Positions 1 through 9,255 of a stretch of 64,000 nt of DNA are shown piece by piece. Made by a program: the position numbers and the translations under genes. The notes under the pieces are model-generated. The model saw only the letters and a list, made by a program, of their open reading frames with translations. It made no database searches and was not told the origin of the DNA. Every line of letters begins with the position of its first letter. Within the stretch, counting starts at the first letter, position 1. Source of the DNA: Flavimaribacter sp024343425 (GTDB lineage: Bacteria; Pseudomonadota; Alphaproteobacteria; Rhizobiales; Rhizobiaceae); contig OZ245773.1 of the NCBI GenBank assembly GCA_965227645.1, positions 2,852,001 through 2,916,000 of the forward strand, in the 5' to 3' direction.

Positions 1-750
1 CGATCGGCCAGGGAGCCGGTTTTGGCATGCGCTTGAACCCGGAATATCACTTATGTATCTGTAATTATTTGATATTACAGGCTGTACGGCGAATTTCCCG
101 GATCTGGCTTCGTTTCGGGAATCGGGCTTTTCCGGCGCATTGGCGCTCTGGCTTTGTTTCGGGAATCCGGGATTTTGCGGCTCGTCAGGCGTGACGGGCG
201 GCGGGGCTGCGGCTTCATCGGGGCATGCGATCCAGCCTTTGAACGCCTTTTTCCGCCGGGCGCGGGCCTCGTTGCGGTAGCGCCGGAGAAGCCGGGCGGG
301 ATCTTCCATGCGGCGCGCGACCCGCGGGTCGAGGAGAGCGGTCAAGAGTCTCATCACCCTGCGGTCTTCTGATCGGGTGAGGCTTTCGCCGGCGAGCGCG
401 CGCTTCATCAGTTCCGCGTCTTCGCAATGGTCCGGATAGGGATCGTCCAAATTCACGCCGGCCTCAAAATTGGCGAGAGCCCGTTCGCAGGTTTCAAGCC
501 GCGCCTCGGCTTCAGCCAGCGCGAGGGCGCGGAAGCTGCGTTCATCGCAGGGGATGAAGTGCGCAAGGGTCAAGTCGGGTCGGCCGAGGATGATGCGGAG
601 CCATAGGCCGACGCGCGCGGGATCTGCACGGGCGGTCGCGCCGTGCCGGCGGGCGTTGCCAGCGGCCGCTGCCTTGCCCGCTGGTGTTCGGGGGCCGGTG
701 CTTTTGCTGGCGTTGGCCCGGTTGCGCTGGATGATGTGTTCGGCTGTCAC
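1..750 (-). CDS. Hypothetical protein with NRANASKSTGPR N-terminal motif (3' end beyond window)
   Basis: The reading frame is open from a GTG at 750 to the window edge (250 codons, no stop), so the gene is partial. An in-frame TGA lies five codons upstream of the GTG and no ATG is available nearby, which fixes the start. The N-terminus reads TAEHIIQRNRANASKSTGPR followed by TPAGKAAAAGNARRHG; this basic motif marks a widespread uncharacterised family in which the same N-terminus is followed by a charged helical region, as seen here. The last ~60 residues are low-complexity and include two near-copies of the segment PDSRNEARSGKF / GFPKQSQSANAP, matching a short nucleotide repeat around 100-170. 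Function is unknown. A plus-strand frame at 470-919 over the same DNA is a shadow. Confidence 0.6.
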   Translation of the reverse strand, partial: MTAEHIIQRNRANASKSTGPRTPAGKAAAAGNARRHGATARADPARVGLWLRIILGRPDLTLAHFIPCDERSFRALALAEAEARLETCERALANFEAGVNLDDPYPDHCEDAELMKRALAGESLTRSEDRRVMRLLTALLDPRVARRMEDPARLLRRYRNEARARRKKAFKGWIACPDEAAAPPPVTPDEPQNPGFPKQSQSANAPEKPDSRNEARSGKFAVQPVISNNYRYISDIPGSSACQNRLPGRS

Positions 751-1259
751 GGCGCGTCTGGATCAAGGGTGGAGGCTTGGTGTGACAGGGTTTGAAGGCT
801 GGAAATCACTGCGCCGCCTCATCGTGATTTTGGGCGTGCTTCATAGCACGGATAGCGCGAAATTGCAAGAGTTTGTTCGCTCTTTGTTCTTCGTGCGGCG
901 ACTTTTATACAATCGGTAAATGCACAACTATAGCAGCAGCAAAGGCCAATAACATTTGTTTTTGAAAACGGATGTTTAGACCAACATTGAAACTGCGAAT
1001 TTCACTTCTTTACATTTTGAAAAGCCCGTGGACTTAACACACGCAGCCTTACCTATAATAATAAAATTAAACAATTCCATAAGCTTATTCAGAAACCGCA
1101 TTTCCGCATTTTACTTATTGTTACATACTTCATCATGATCTTTTTCGATCGACATAACAACAATCTTAAATTGATTCACAGAAATATAAAACCTCAACTA
1201 TGATTATTGTGAATTTTATGCTTAGATCAAATTGAAATACAATTTTTGATTGACTCAGT
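751..1259. other. AT-rich intergenic region
   Basis: No gene is visible. From about 905 the composition drops sharply to AT-rich DNA with many T and A runs, unlike the GC-rich neighbours. This marks the left boundary of the accessory segment that carries the DUF3644 and GIY-YIG-like genes. A promoter for the gene at 1260 should lie at its right end, but no strong -35/-10 pair can be chosen by eye. Confidence 0.6.
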
Positions 1260-2453
1260 ATGGCATTACGTAAAGCCGGGGGAGCTCTTACCAAAGAAGA
1301 GAAAAAGATTGTTAAGGCTCTTCTGGAGAAGGGCTGGCGCAATCAGGACATTCAAGCACTTGTCAATATTTGCCGCCAGGATACTATTAACAGCGCGAGA
1401 ATTACGGAAGTAAAACACAGCATTCGACAGAAAGCTGCCACTGACGATGAAGTCGCATTCTTTGAGATAAGAAAACAGTCATACGATCCAAAAACCGGAT
1501 TGAATTTGTTTGATGATGAACGGTTAATCCGAGCACGTGAAGCAATGATATTGGCCGTACAAATATTCAATAGCGCTGCCTTAAATTTCAAAACTGAAGT
1601 CTTTGCGGTACTGGTTAATATTGCTTGGACTTATCTTTTGCATGAGCACTATGAACGTCTAGGTCAATCCATCATCCAAGATGATGGAAGATCGCTTCTT
1701 CTTAGTCAAATGATAGAGAAACCAGATTGTCCATTGTCAGATGGAGTTCGCCATAATCTGCGTGCACTCAAAATAATCCGTGATGACGTAGAGCATAAAT
1801 TGCTGGGCAAGGGCGACTTGAAGTGGCAGGGTCTCTTTCAGGCGTGCTGTCTGAACTTCGACAAAACGCTTTGCACACTATTTGGCAAACGCCTAACCTT
1901 GGCAAATGATTTGTCTTTTGCATTACAGTTTCAAAAACTCAACATTGAACAGGTGGCTACCGTTAACAAGTTTGAAGTCCCTGCGCACATTGAAGCAACT
2001 GACGCAAGACTTGTTGAAAACCTAACTGAGGAACAACAGGCCGACTTAGAATATCAGTTTCGGGTAATCTACACCCTTGATGCAACCTCGAAAAGCCGCG
2101 CACATTTCGAATTCGTTCGACCAGAATCTGTAGAGGGTAAGGAAATCAGGAATGTCCTTGTTCAATACAAAGCGGCTGACCACTTATATCCTCACAAGCC
2201 TGCCCAAGTTTGTCGTCTAGTTGGTGAGAGGGCGAGAAAACCATTCACTTCGCATAACCATACGCAAGCGTGGCGCTTGTTTCGAGTTCGTCCCAATGCA
2301 AACTCAAAGCAACCTGAGAACACGGATAAAGATTTTTGCATCTACCATGTAGCTCACCGTGACTATACGTACTCAGAAAAATGGGTTGATCATCTAGTTG
2401 AAGAGATTGCTGACGATCAAAAATTCCAAGCCATTAAGGCAGTCAAGCTATGA
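1260..2453 (+). CDS. DUF3644-family protein, HEPN-like
   Basis: The 397-residue protein begins with a basic helical segment (EEKKIVKALLEKGWRNQDIQ, residues 13-32) that looks like a winged-helix-type element. It continues with the DUF3644 core, in which a helix starting KTEVFAVLVNIAWTYLLHEHYE (split at about residue 111) precedes ALKIIRDDVEHKL. R174 and H179 form an R-x4-H motif, the signature of HEPN ribonucleases and toxins. DUF3644 genes are often found in defence and mobile regions, and an RNase role is inferred from the motif, not shown. GC content is far below the chromosome (about 43% by eye), which points to transfer. The gene converges with the GIY-YIG-like gene ten bases away. Confidence 0.7.
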   Translation: MALRKAGGALTKEEKKIVKALLEKGWRNQDIQALVNICRQDTINSARITEVKHSIRQKAATDDEVAFFEIRKQSYDPKTGLNLFDDERLIRAREAMILAVQIFNSAALNFKTEVFAVLVNIAWTYLLHEHYERLGQSIIQDDGRSLLLSQMIEKPDCPLSDGVRHNLRALKIIRDDVEHKLLGKGDLKWQGLFQACCLNFDKTLCTLFGKRLTLANDLSFALQFQKLNIEQVATVNKFEVPAHIEATDARLVENLTEEQQADLEYQFRVIYTLDATSKSRAHFEFVRPESVEGKEIRNVLVQYKAADHLYPHKPAQVCRLVGERARKPFTSHNHTQAWRLFRVRPNANSKQPENTDKDFCIYHVAHRDYTYSEKWVDHLVEEIADDQKFQAIKAVKL

Positions 2454-2463
2454 CTGGGACACA

Positions 2464-2931
2464 TTAGAGTTTGCTCGTATTCTGGCTACACTCCAGAAGA
2501 AAGCCTTTTTTTGATTTACCAGAGTTGCTTTCTTCAATTGTTATTTCTGCCATGCCAGTCCCATTCATCATGTACGCAAAATTGATCGAATTTGCGTTTA
2601 TATCGTCATCTGAAAAAGCTCTAATCTCATTGATGAAATACTCAAAAAACTCATCATCCTGAAAATCGTACCATTCCTTGTTGTACCAAAACTGAGCCAA
2701 TCCGACATGGATTGCTCTTTCCAGAGATGTGTGATTCCAGAAAGGCTTGACTCCAATGATTTCCACATCAGGGAGCCATGTCCTAGCTTCTCTTAGGCGC
2801 TTTTGTGGCGTGACTGATCTACCGATTTTTATCCTGTTCGTGTCTCGTATGACGTAGATGTAGCCAGGATCATTTGGTTCAACACCGAATATAACCAGTC
2901 TGTCGCTAGGTCTAAAATTGCTGGTGGACAT
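2464..2931 (-). CDS. GIY-YIG-like nuclease-domain protein (T5orf172/MUG113 type)
   Basis: The 155-residue protein has GYIYVIRDTNRIKIGRS at about residues 23-39, followed by PQKRLREARTWLPDVEIIG and a conserved SLERAIHVGLAQFWYNKEWYD block. This order is typical of the T5orf172/MUG113 branch of the GIY-YIG superfamily, where Y-x-I-Y and K-I-G-R-S replace the classical GIY...YIG strands. Members occur in phages and in defence islands; their substrates are mostly unknown. The last ~30 residues are polar and probably unstructured. The gene converges with the DUF3644 gene, and both share low GC, so they probably arrived together. Whether they form a functional pair is inference. Confidence 0.7.
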   Translation of the reverse strand: MSTSNFRPSDRLVIFGVEPNDPGYIYVIRDTNRIKIGRSVTPQKRLREARTWLPDVEIIGVKPFWNHTSLERAIHVGLAQFWYNKEWYDFQDDEFFEYFINEIRAFSDDDINANSINFAYMMNGTGMAEITIEESNSGKSKKGFLLECSQNTSKL

Positions 2932-3206
2932 GTTTCCTGATCACATGCAGGTCTTCAATTATTGTTTTAACTATCATTTATTTTAGTTGTTCGGTCCTAT
3001 CGTGGCAACTTCGTTGTTAGCACCTGACGAGTGGTCTCCAAGGGCGCTATAGACATCGGATCGGGTTCGATCACGGTGACAGTTTACTCAATTCCTGGTT
3101 TCCGTCCGAACGTAATTTGCGGCACGTAAAGCGCGCATGTTCATTCAGATCTTATCAATCTCGAAGATAAACCTATCCTACGCGCCGCGGACGCGGCGCT
3201 GGCTGG

Positions 3207-3235
3207 ATTCCGGCTCAAGGCCCATATGCGCTAAC
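3207..3235 (+). repeat. Left terminal inverted repeat of the IS4 element
   Basis: It reads ATTCCGGC inwards, then CCCAT, then GCGCTAAC, and pairs with the reverse complement of 4555-4583 at 22 of 29 positions. The mismatches sit in one central block of six bases and one block of two. Confidence 0.7.
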
Positions 3236-3346
3236 ATAAGACCGCATTGGGAACTTTTCGTTTTCGCCTTGGTGGCTCGGCGAGTCGTGCCAAAGCCCTG
3301 TGTGAAAGTTCGGCTCCATATGCAGGTGCCGTGAGTATGGCAGCGA

Positions 3347-4513
3347 TCAAGCCTTTAATGAGGATGTGTGCGTATCGCCAGAGTGAAACGGGCCGTTGTT
3401 TTCCGGTTCCGAGGGGGGAGAGTCCGGCGCCTCGGGTTGTGCCGAGGGCCGGTCGAGATCGATCAGCAGGGCGACGATCAGGATTGCATGGATCCAAGCA
3501 TGAACCAGATCCGGGTCGAAGGCTCTGAGCCGCTCCAAATCGAACAGGGACTTCAGCCGCTTGAAGGCGAGTTCCACCTGCCATCGTCGCCGGTAGAGTG
3601 CAAGGATGCGTTGCGGGTCCCAATCATCGGTGCTCAGCGAGGTCACCACCATCAGGCAACCGGCCATGGCTCGAACTTCCTCGCTGAGTGTGTAGCCCCA
3701 CTTTCTCGCATTCTTTGCGGCACGGCGGCGAGCGGCTTCGGCCTGATTCGGCGGCAAGGCAAGAACGATAATGCGGGCCTTAAGCTGCGCATCGCCTTTT
3801 TCGCCCTCGATGATCACACGGATATCCTGAAGACCCTCAACTTGCGCCCGCATCGCCGCCGCCGCCCGGCTAAACGCCTTGCCATCCAGAGACCGCAGTT
3901 TCAGCGTTTTCTTGCCTAAGCGCACGACGTAGTCCGCTCCGGCCGCCTGAACCGTGGAAAGATCCGGATAGCGGGCATAAATCCGGTCGCCCAACCGAAT
4001 GTCGCCCGCCTCGACACCGCCCGCATAAAGCCGCTCGGCCTGGCGACGGTCGGTGACCTCCGTGCTAATGAAGCGTTGTGCCCCAATGTCGTAACTGGTG
4101 TGCAACACCCGGTAGCTCTTATGCAAACCACCCGGCGAACACACTGTCGTCGCATCCACCGCCACGAGCCGGCGGCTATCCTCGCTACCGCAGCCTTCGG
4201 GATACCGGGCCGCATGAAGAAGACTGACCAACTCCGCCAGCCACGGGCCACAGTTGCGCAGCCGCTTCAAAAGCGCCACGTCCGAAAATGACGCCTCTCC
4301 CGCCTGCTCCGCCCAGGCAGCCGTCGTGCGCAAGGAAAAGCCGCTCAGCGCATAGACAAGCGTAAGCCTCAGCAACTGTCGAGCATTGCGGATGACACGC
4401 AACCGCTTGATCGCACCATAGTCACGGGCGCTCTGTTCCAGATCAACATACTCTTCCAGGCGATCAACAACGCCGTTCCAAGTCCAGCCACAAGGCAAAT
4501 CACTCTCACTCAT
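3347..4513 (-). CDS. IS4-family DDE transposase
   Basis: The 388-residue protein has the IS4 catalytic layout: first Asp at D120 in LVAVDATTV, second Asp at D176 in RLGDRIYA, and the family signature Y-(2)-R-(3)-E-(6)-K at Y307, R310, E314 and K321 (YRRRWQVELAFKRLK). The frame is unbroken, so the enzyme could still be active. The C-terminal ~30 residues are Pro/Ser-rich. It is the only gene between the inverted repeats. Confidence 0.93.
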   Translation of the reverse strand: MSESDLPCGWTWNGVVDRLEEYVDLEQSARDYGAIKRLRVIRNARQLLRLTLVYALSGFSLRTTAAWAEQAGEASFSDVALLKRLRNCGPWLAELVSLLHAARYPEGCGSEDSRRLVAVDATTVCSPGGLHKSYRVLHTSYDIGAQRFISTEVTDRRQAERLYAGGVEAGDIRLGDRIYARYPDLSTVQAAGADYVVRLGKKTLKLRSLDGKAFSRAAAAMRAQVEGLQDIRVIIEGEKGDAQLKARIIVLALPPNQAEAARRRAAKNARKWGYTLSEEVRAMAGCLMVVTSLSTDDWDPQRILALYRRRWQVELAFKRLKSLFDLERLRAFDPDLVHAWIHAILIVALLIDLDRPSAQPEAPDSPPSEPENNGPFHSGDTHTSSLKA

Positions 4514-4554
4514 AGGCAGCTTGAATCAGAACAAAACTGATTTGCCAACTAAAA

Positions 4555-4583
4555 GTTAGCGCCCATGGGCTCAAGGCCGGAAT
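4555..4583 (-). repeat. Right terminal inverted repeat of the IS4 element
   Basis: This is the inverted partner of 3207-3235, located about 40 bp upstream of the transposase start codon. Confidence 0.7.
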
Positions 4584-4881
4584 GAGGAGTGGGTGAGAGA
4601 TTCTGGCGGACAACATTTTCAGGGTTTGCGGATACGCGGGAGCGGCTGGCCGGACGCATGCTGCTATCGTTTGCCTCTCGTCAGATGCGGAGGAAGGCCG
4701 GCGATATTGGATTGAAAAACCGTCGGCGGCAGGGGAAGCAAACCGCCCCTGGCGTTGGTGTTCGGAGACAATCCACTCCTTGCAGCCAATTGTCGTCATT
4801 ATTCGTGACTAACGACTTCCTTGTCCGGTAATATGACAGGCGTAATAATGACCTTTTATCGCTATTCGGATTTCAGTCAGA

Positions 4882-6411
<1,530 letters not shown>

Positions 6412-6604
6412 CAACGTTATTGCATCACTGATGCATTACGCTCGACAATTCCGATCGTTACTGTTTGTTGAATAGCAACAGTCGCTGTTTATTCGTGTAA
6501 ATTCGCCCGGTTCTATTGCTATTTGCCGCAGCGGCCAGTAACCGAAACCTCCCCGCAAGAAACGCTGCTTGACGACCAAGATCGGGAGGAGCCCAGATCC
6601 AGGC

Positions 6605-7906
6605 ATGGCCCGCAACCTGTTCCAATCGGTAAAAAATGCTGTCGGCGGCAAGAACAGCGTCGTGCGCAAGACCGTCCGCTATGTCCGCAAGGACTGGCGC
6701 CGGACCGCAGGCAAGATCCGCAGGCGCTATATCGACTATGACGCGATCGTCGGCATTACCGGAAGCGCCGGAAAGTCGACCACGGCGCGCCTCGTTGGCG
6801 CGGTCCTTGAGACGCAGGCGCCGACCCGTACCGCATTCGGGGTGAACACCTACCGCGGCATCGTCAAACGCTTCTCACGCGCCCGCCGGGGAAAGCGCTT
6901 CTGGGTCCAGGAGCTCAGCGGTCATGACCGGGTGGACCTTTCAAAGCAGATCGAGTTCGTGAGACCAACGATCGGCATCGTCACCACCATCGGTCTGGAT
7001 CACATCTCGACCCATCGCAGCCAGGACGAGATCGCCAATGTGAAGGCGCAACTCGTCGAGCGGCTCAAGCCGGAAGACGTCGCCATTCTGAACGCCGACG
7101 ACGAGCGCGTCGCCGCCATGGCCGGGAAGACCAGGGCGCGCGTCGTGACCTACGGAAGAGCGGAATCAGCGGATATACGGCTGGTTTCGGCGCAAAGCGG
7201 CTTGCCGCGCCGACTGGTCCTGACGGTGAGCGTCGGCGGCCGGACGATCGACGTCGGGACGCAGTTTCCCGGCGACCGCTGGATCACCTGCATCCTGGCG
7301 GCCATCGCCTGCGGCCACGCCATGGGCGTTCCGCTGGAACAGTGCGCCGAGGCGATCGCGGGGGTGGAGCCGGAACTCTACAAGGATTCCGTTCACGAAA
7401 AGAACGGCGTGACCGTTGTCCTCGACACGTTCAAGGCTCCCAACTGGAGCATCCCGACGAGCATGGAAATCGTGAAGGCGGCTGAGGCGCCGCACAAGAT
7501 CGCCGTGATCGGCACGATATCCGACTACCAGGGAACGTCGCGGACGCGGTATCGCCGGGCGGCGGAGGCCGCGCTCGACGCCGCCGACGAGGTGATCTTC
7601 TACGGCCCCCAGAGCGAAAGGATACGGCGGCTGTTGCCACAGCATCCGGGTCGCCTGTTCGCCATCACCGAATTCGAGGATCTGCGCAGCGATCTCGAAA
7701 ACCGCCTCGGACGCGGATCGCTGCTGTACATAAAATCCTCCGGCGCCGACCACCTTGAGCGCATCTGGCACGCCTTCGACAGCCCGATCTCGTGCGGACT
7801 GACGAAGTGCAAGCAGCTTTACACCTGCATCGACTGCAAGCGCCTGCGCGCCAAGGGCAAGCCGGCGACGATCACGCTCGAAGCGCCGCAAGCGCAGGCG
7901 ACTTAG
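6605..7906 (+). CDS. Stand-alone Mur ligase family protein with Cys-rich C-terminal tail
   Basis: The protein has a Mur-ligase P-loop (GITGSAGKSTT, about residues 53-63), a central domain with QELSGHDRVDL and TIGLDHISTH, and a C-terminal Rossmann-like domain. It resembles MurF/MurC-type ATP-dependent amide ligases but lacks the N-terminal UDP-binding domain, and no cell-wall cluster surrounds it, so the substrate is unknown. Near the end C396, C401, C407 and C410 (C-x4-C-x5-C-x2-C) could bind a metal; this tail is not part of ordinary MurF. I start it at ATG 6605, 12 bases after GGAGGAG (6586-6592); an in-frame TTG at 6569 lacks such a site. Confidence 0.75.
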   Translation: MARNLFQSVKNAVGGKNSVVRKTVRYVRKDWRRTAGKIRRRYIDYDAIVGITGSAGKSTTARLVGAVLETQAPTRTAFGVNTYRGIVKRFSRARRGKRFWVQELSGHDRVDLSKQIEFVRPTIGIVTTIGLDHISTHRSQDEIANVKAQLVERLKPEDVAILNADDERVAAMAGKTRARVVTYGRAESADIRLVSAQSGLPRRLVLTVSVGGRTIDVGTQFPGDRWITCILAAIACGHAMGVPLEQCAEAIAGVEPELYKDSVHEKNGVTVVLDTFKAPNWSIPTSMEIVKAAEAPHKIAVIGTISDYQGTSRTRYRRAAEAALDAADEVIFYGPQSERIRRLLPQHPGRLFAITEFEDLRSDLENRLGRGSLLYIKSSGADHLERIWHAFDSPISCGLTKCKQLYTCIDCKRLRAKGKPATITLEAPQAQAT

Positions 7907-7927
7907 CTTCGGTTCGGCCACCCTTCA

Positions 7928-8605
7928 TCACCTGCACGCGCTGATCTCGCCCTGCCCTTCGATGCAGGTTTTAACCGCTGGAAGCGAGCGTACGCCGTCG
8001 TGGCAGCGTTTCACCGCGGGCGACGCCGACAGCAGTGCATCGACCGGCTGATGCCAGGTGACGAGCATGGTCATGAAGATGTCGACGATCGTGGGTTCGC
8101 CTCCGAGGAAATACGGGCCGTTTTTTGACAGGTGGGTTTCGACGAGCGCCCAGCGGTCGTTCAGATCGATGATCGCCTGCGCGTTGACCGAAGCTTTGAG
8201 CGCCGGGTCCTGCACGTAGCGCTCGGGATAGTAATAGCGCTTGTAGGCTTCCTGAATGGACGTCGCGAGATACATCATCCATCGCAGGAATTCAGGCCGA
8301 TCCGGGTGATCGGGCGCGGGCGACAGCTTCGACTGCGGGTGCAGGTCGGCGAGATAAAGACAGATCGCCGCCGCCTCCGTCATGATCCCGCCATCCGGCA
8401 GGCGCAACGCCGGCACCCTGCCGGCCGGATTGAGCGCGAGATAATCCTTCGTGCGGTGCATGCCTTTCAGGATGTCCGTTTCGACGAGCCTGTAGGGCAG
8501 TTGCAGCGCCTCCAGCACGATATGCGGGGCAAGGCAGGCCGTTCCCGAGGAATAGTAGAGTTCGTACAACGGAGCGCTACCGGCAGGTTCAATGGGCAGG
8601 TTCAT
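7928..8605 (-). CDS. Glutathione S-transferase family protein
   Basis: The N-terminal thioredoxin fold is visible (LYELYYSSGTACLAPHIVLE, then a NPAGRVPAL cis-Pro loop and an MTEAAAICLYLAD helix), followed by an all-helical C-terminal domain containing YFLGGEPTIVDIFMTML, the conserved N-capping Asp region of GSTs. The start at ATG 8605 has GGAG seven bases upstream; a GTG at 8617 is in frame but poorer. The start overlaps by one base the stop of the truncated ATPase gene upstream. It is probably a cytosolic detoxification or redox enzyme; no substrate can be assigned. Confidence 0.85.
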   Translation of the reverse strand: MNLPIEPAGSAPLYELYYSSGTACLAPHIVLEALQLPYRLVETDILKGMHRTKDYLALNPAGRVPALRLPDGGIMTEAAAICLYLADLHPQSKLSPAPDHPDRPEFLRWMMYLATSIQEAYKRYYYPERYVQDPALKASVNAQAIIDLNDRWALVETHLSKNGPYFLGGEPTIVDIFMTMLVTWHQPVDALLSASPAVKRCHDGVRSLPAVKTCIEGQGEISACR

Positions 8606-9189
8606 TACGCGCTCCACAGGCTCGAGATCGGAGCAGCAAACATATTGTCCGCAAAAGGGACGACCTGCTCGTGATCATAGAGGACCAGGCCCTGGATGAA
8701 CTTCTTTCCGCATAGTTCGGCGAGTTTGCGAATTCCGGAGAAGTCACCGGCGGAAACCGTTGCTGACGCTTTCACCTCAACTCCCACGAACTCTCCGCGC
8801 CGATTTTCCAGCACGACATCGACCTCATTCTTGTCCTTGTCACGGAAGTGCGAGAACGAGCATCTCTGTTCGCTCCAGGAGGCAATCTTGCGAAGTTCGC
8901 TGTACACAAAGGTCTCAAGGATCGGGCCAAGGGAAGTCCTGTCCTTTGCAACGACATCTGGATTGACGTTTCGCATCGCCGCAAGCAGTCCCGCGTCGAG
9001 GAAGTGCAATTTGGGCGACTTGATCATTCGTTTCAGCCGATTGGTGAACCAGGGTTGCAGAGTTTGTACAAGGTACAGGCTTTCGACCAATTGAAAGTCA
9101 AGACGCGACCAATTGAAAGCAGCAGACCGGCCATATGAAAGCGATGGCTCGATCCAGCATAAGAAGGCAAGCCTGTCATCGTTCTTCAA
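8605..9189 (-). pseudogene. C-terminal remnant of an AAA ATPase with DUF4143 domain
   Basis: The frame encodes only the C-terminal part of the common ATPase-DUF4143 family: LQPWFTNRLKRMIKSPKLHFLDAG (split around residue 45), then ETFVYSELRKI and the nuclease-like SHFRDKDKNEVDVVLE ... GVEVKAS, which has the spacing of a PD-(D/E)xK fold. Full-length members are about 380-420 residues and begin with a Walker A ATPase domain. Here nothing of that domain remains, and the upstream 66 bases abut the end of the dehydratase gene. A TTG would be the only start. I therefore read it as a 5'-truncated relic. Confidence 0.7.
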
Positions 9190-9255
9190 CAGGCATTCGC
9201 GGACCTGCCGGAAAGCGCCATGTTCGCGTTGAAACAGGATGCATTGGCCGGGGCC

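Larger units (their letters stand above)
3207..4583. mobile_element. IS4-family insertion sequence (1377 bp)
   Basis: One complete transposase gene lies between imperfect 29-bp terminal inverted repeats (3207-3235 and 4555-4583; 22 of 29 positions match, both beginning ATTCCGGC when read inwards). The length of about 1.4 kb is normal for IS4. I could not find a convincing target-site duplication: the bases outside the repeats differ. This may mean an old insertion, a deletion next to the element, or true ends a few bases away from those drawn. The flanks (2932-3206 and 4584-4881) show no gene, so no disrupted gene can be named. Confidence 0.75.

Noticed and set aside
470..919. Plus-strand frame of 149 codons near the left edge
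   Set aside because: It lies over the minus-strand gene with the NRANASKSTGPR motif and has no family resemblance; it is a GC-rich shadow.
3137..3334. 65-codon plus-strand frame across the left end of the IS element
   Set aside because: It crosses the terminal inverted repeat and has no coding features.
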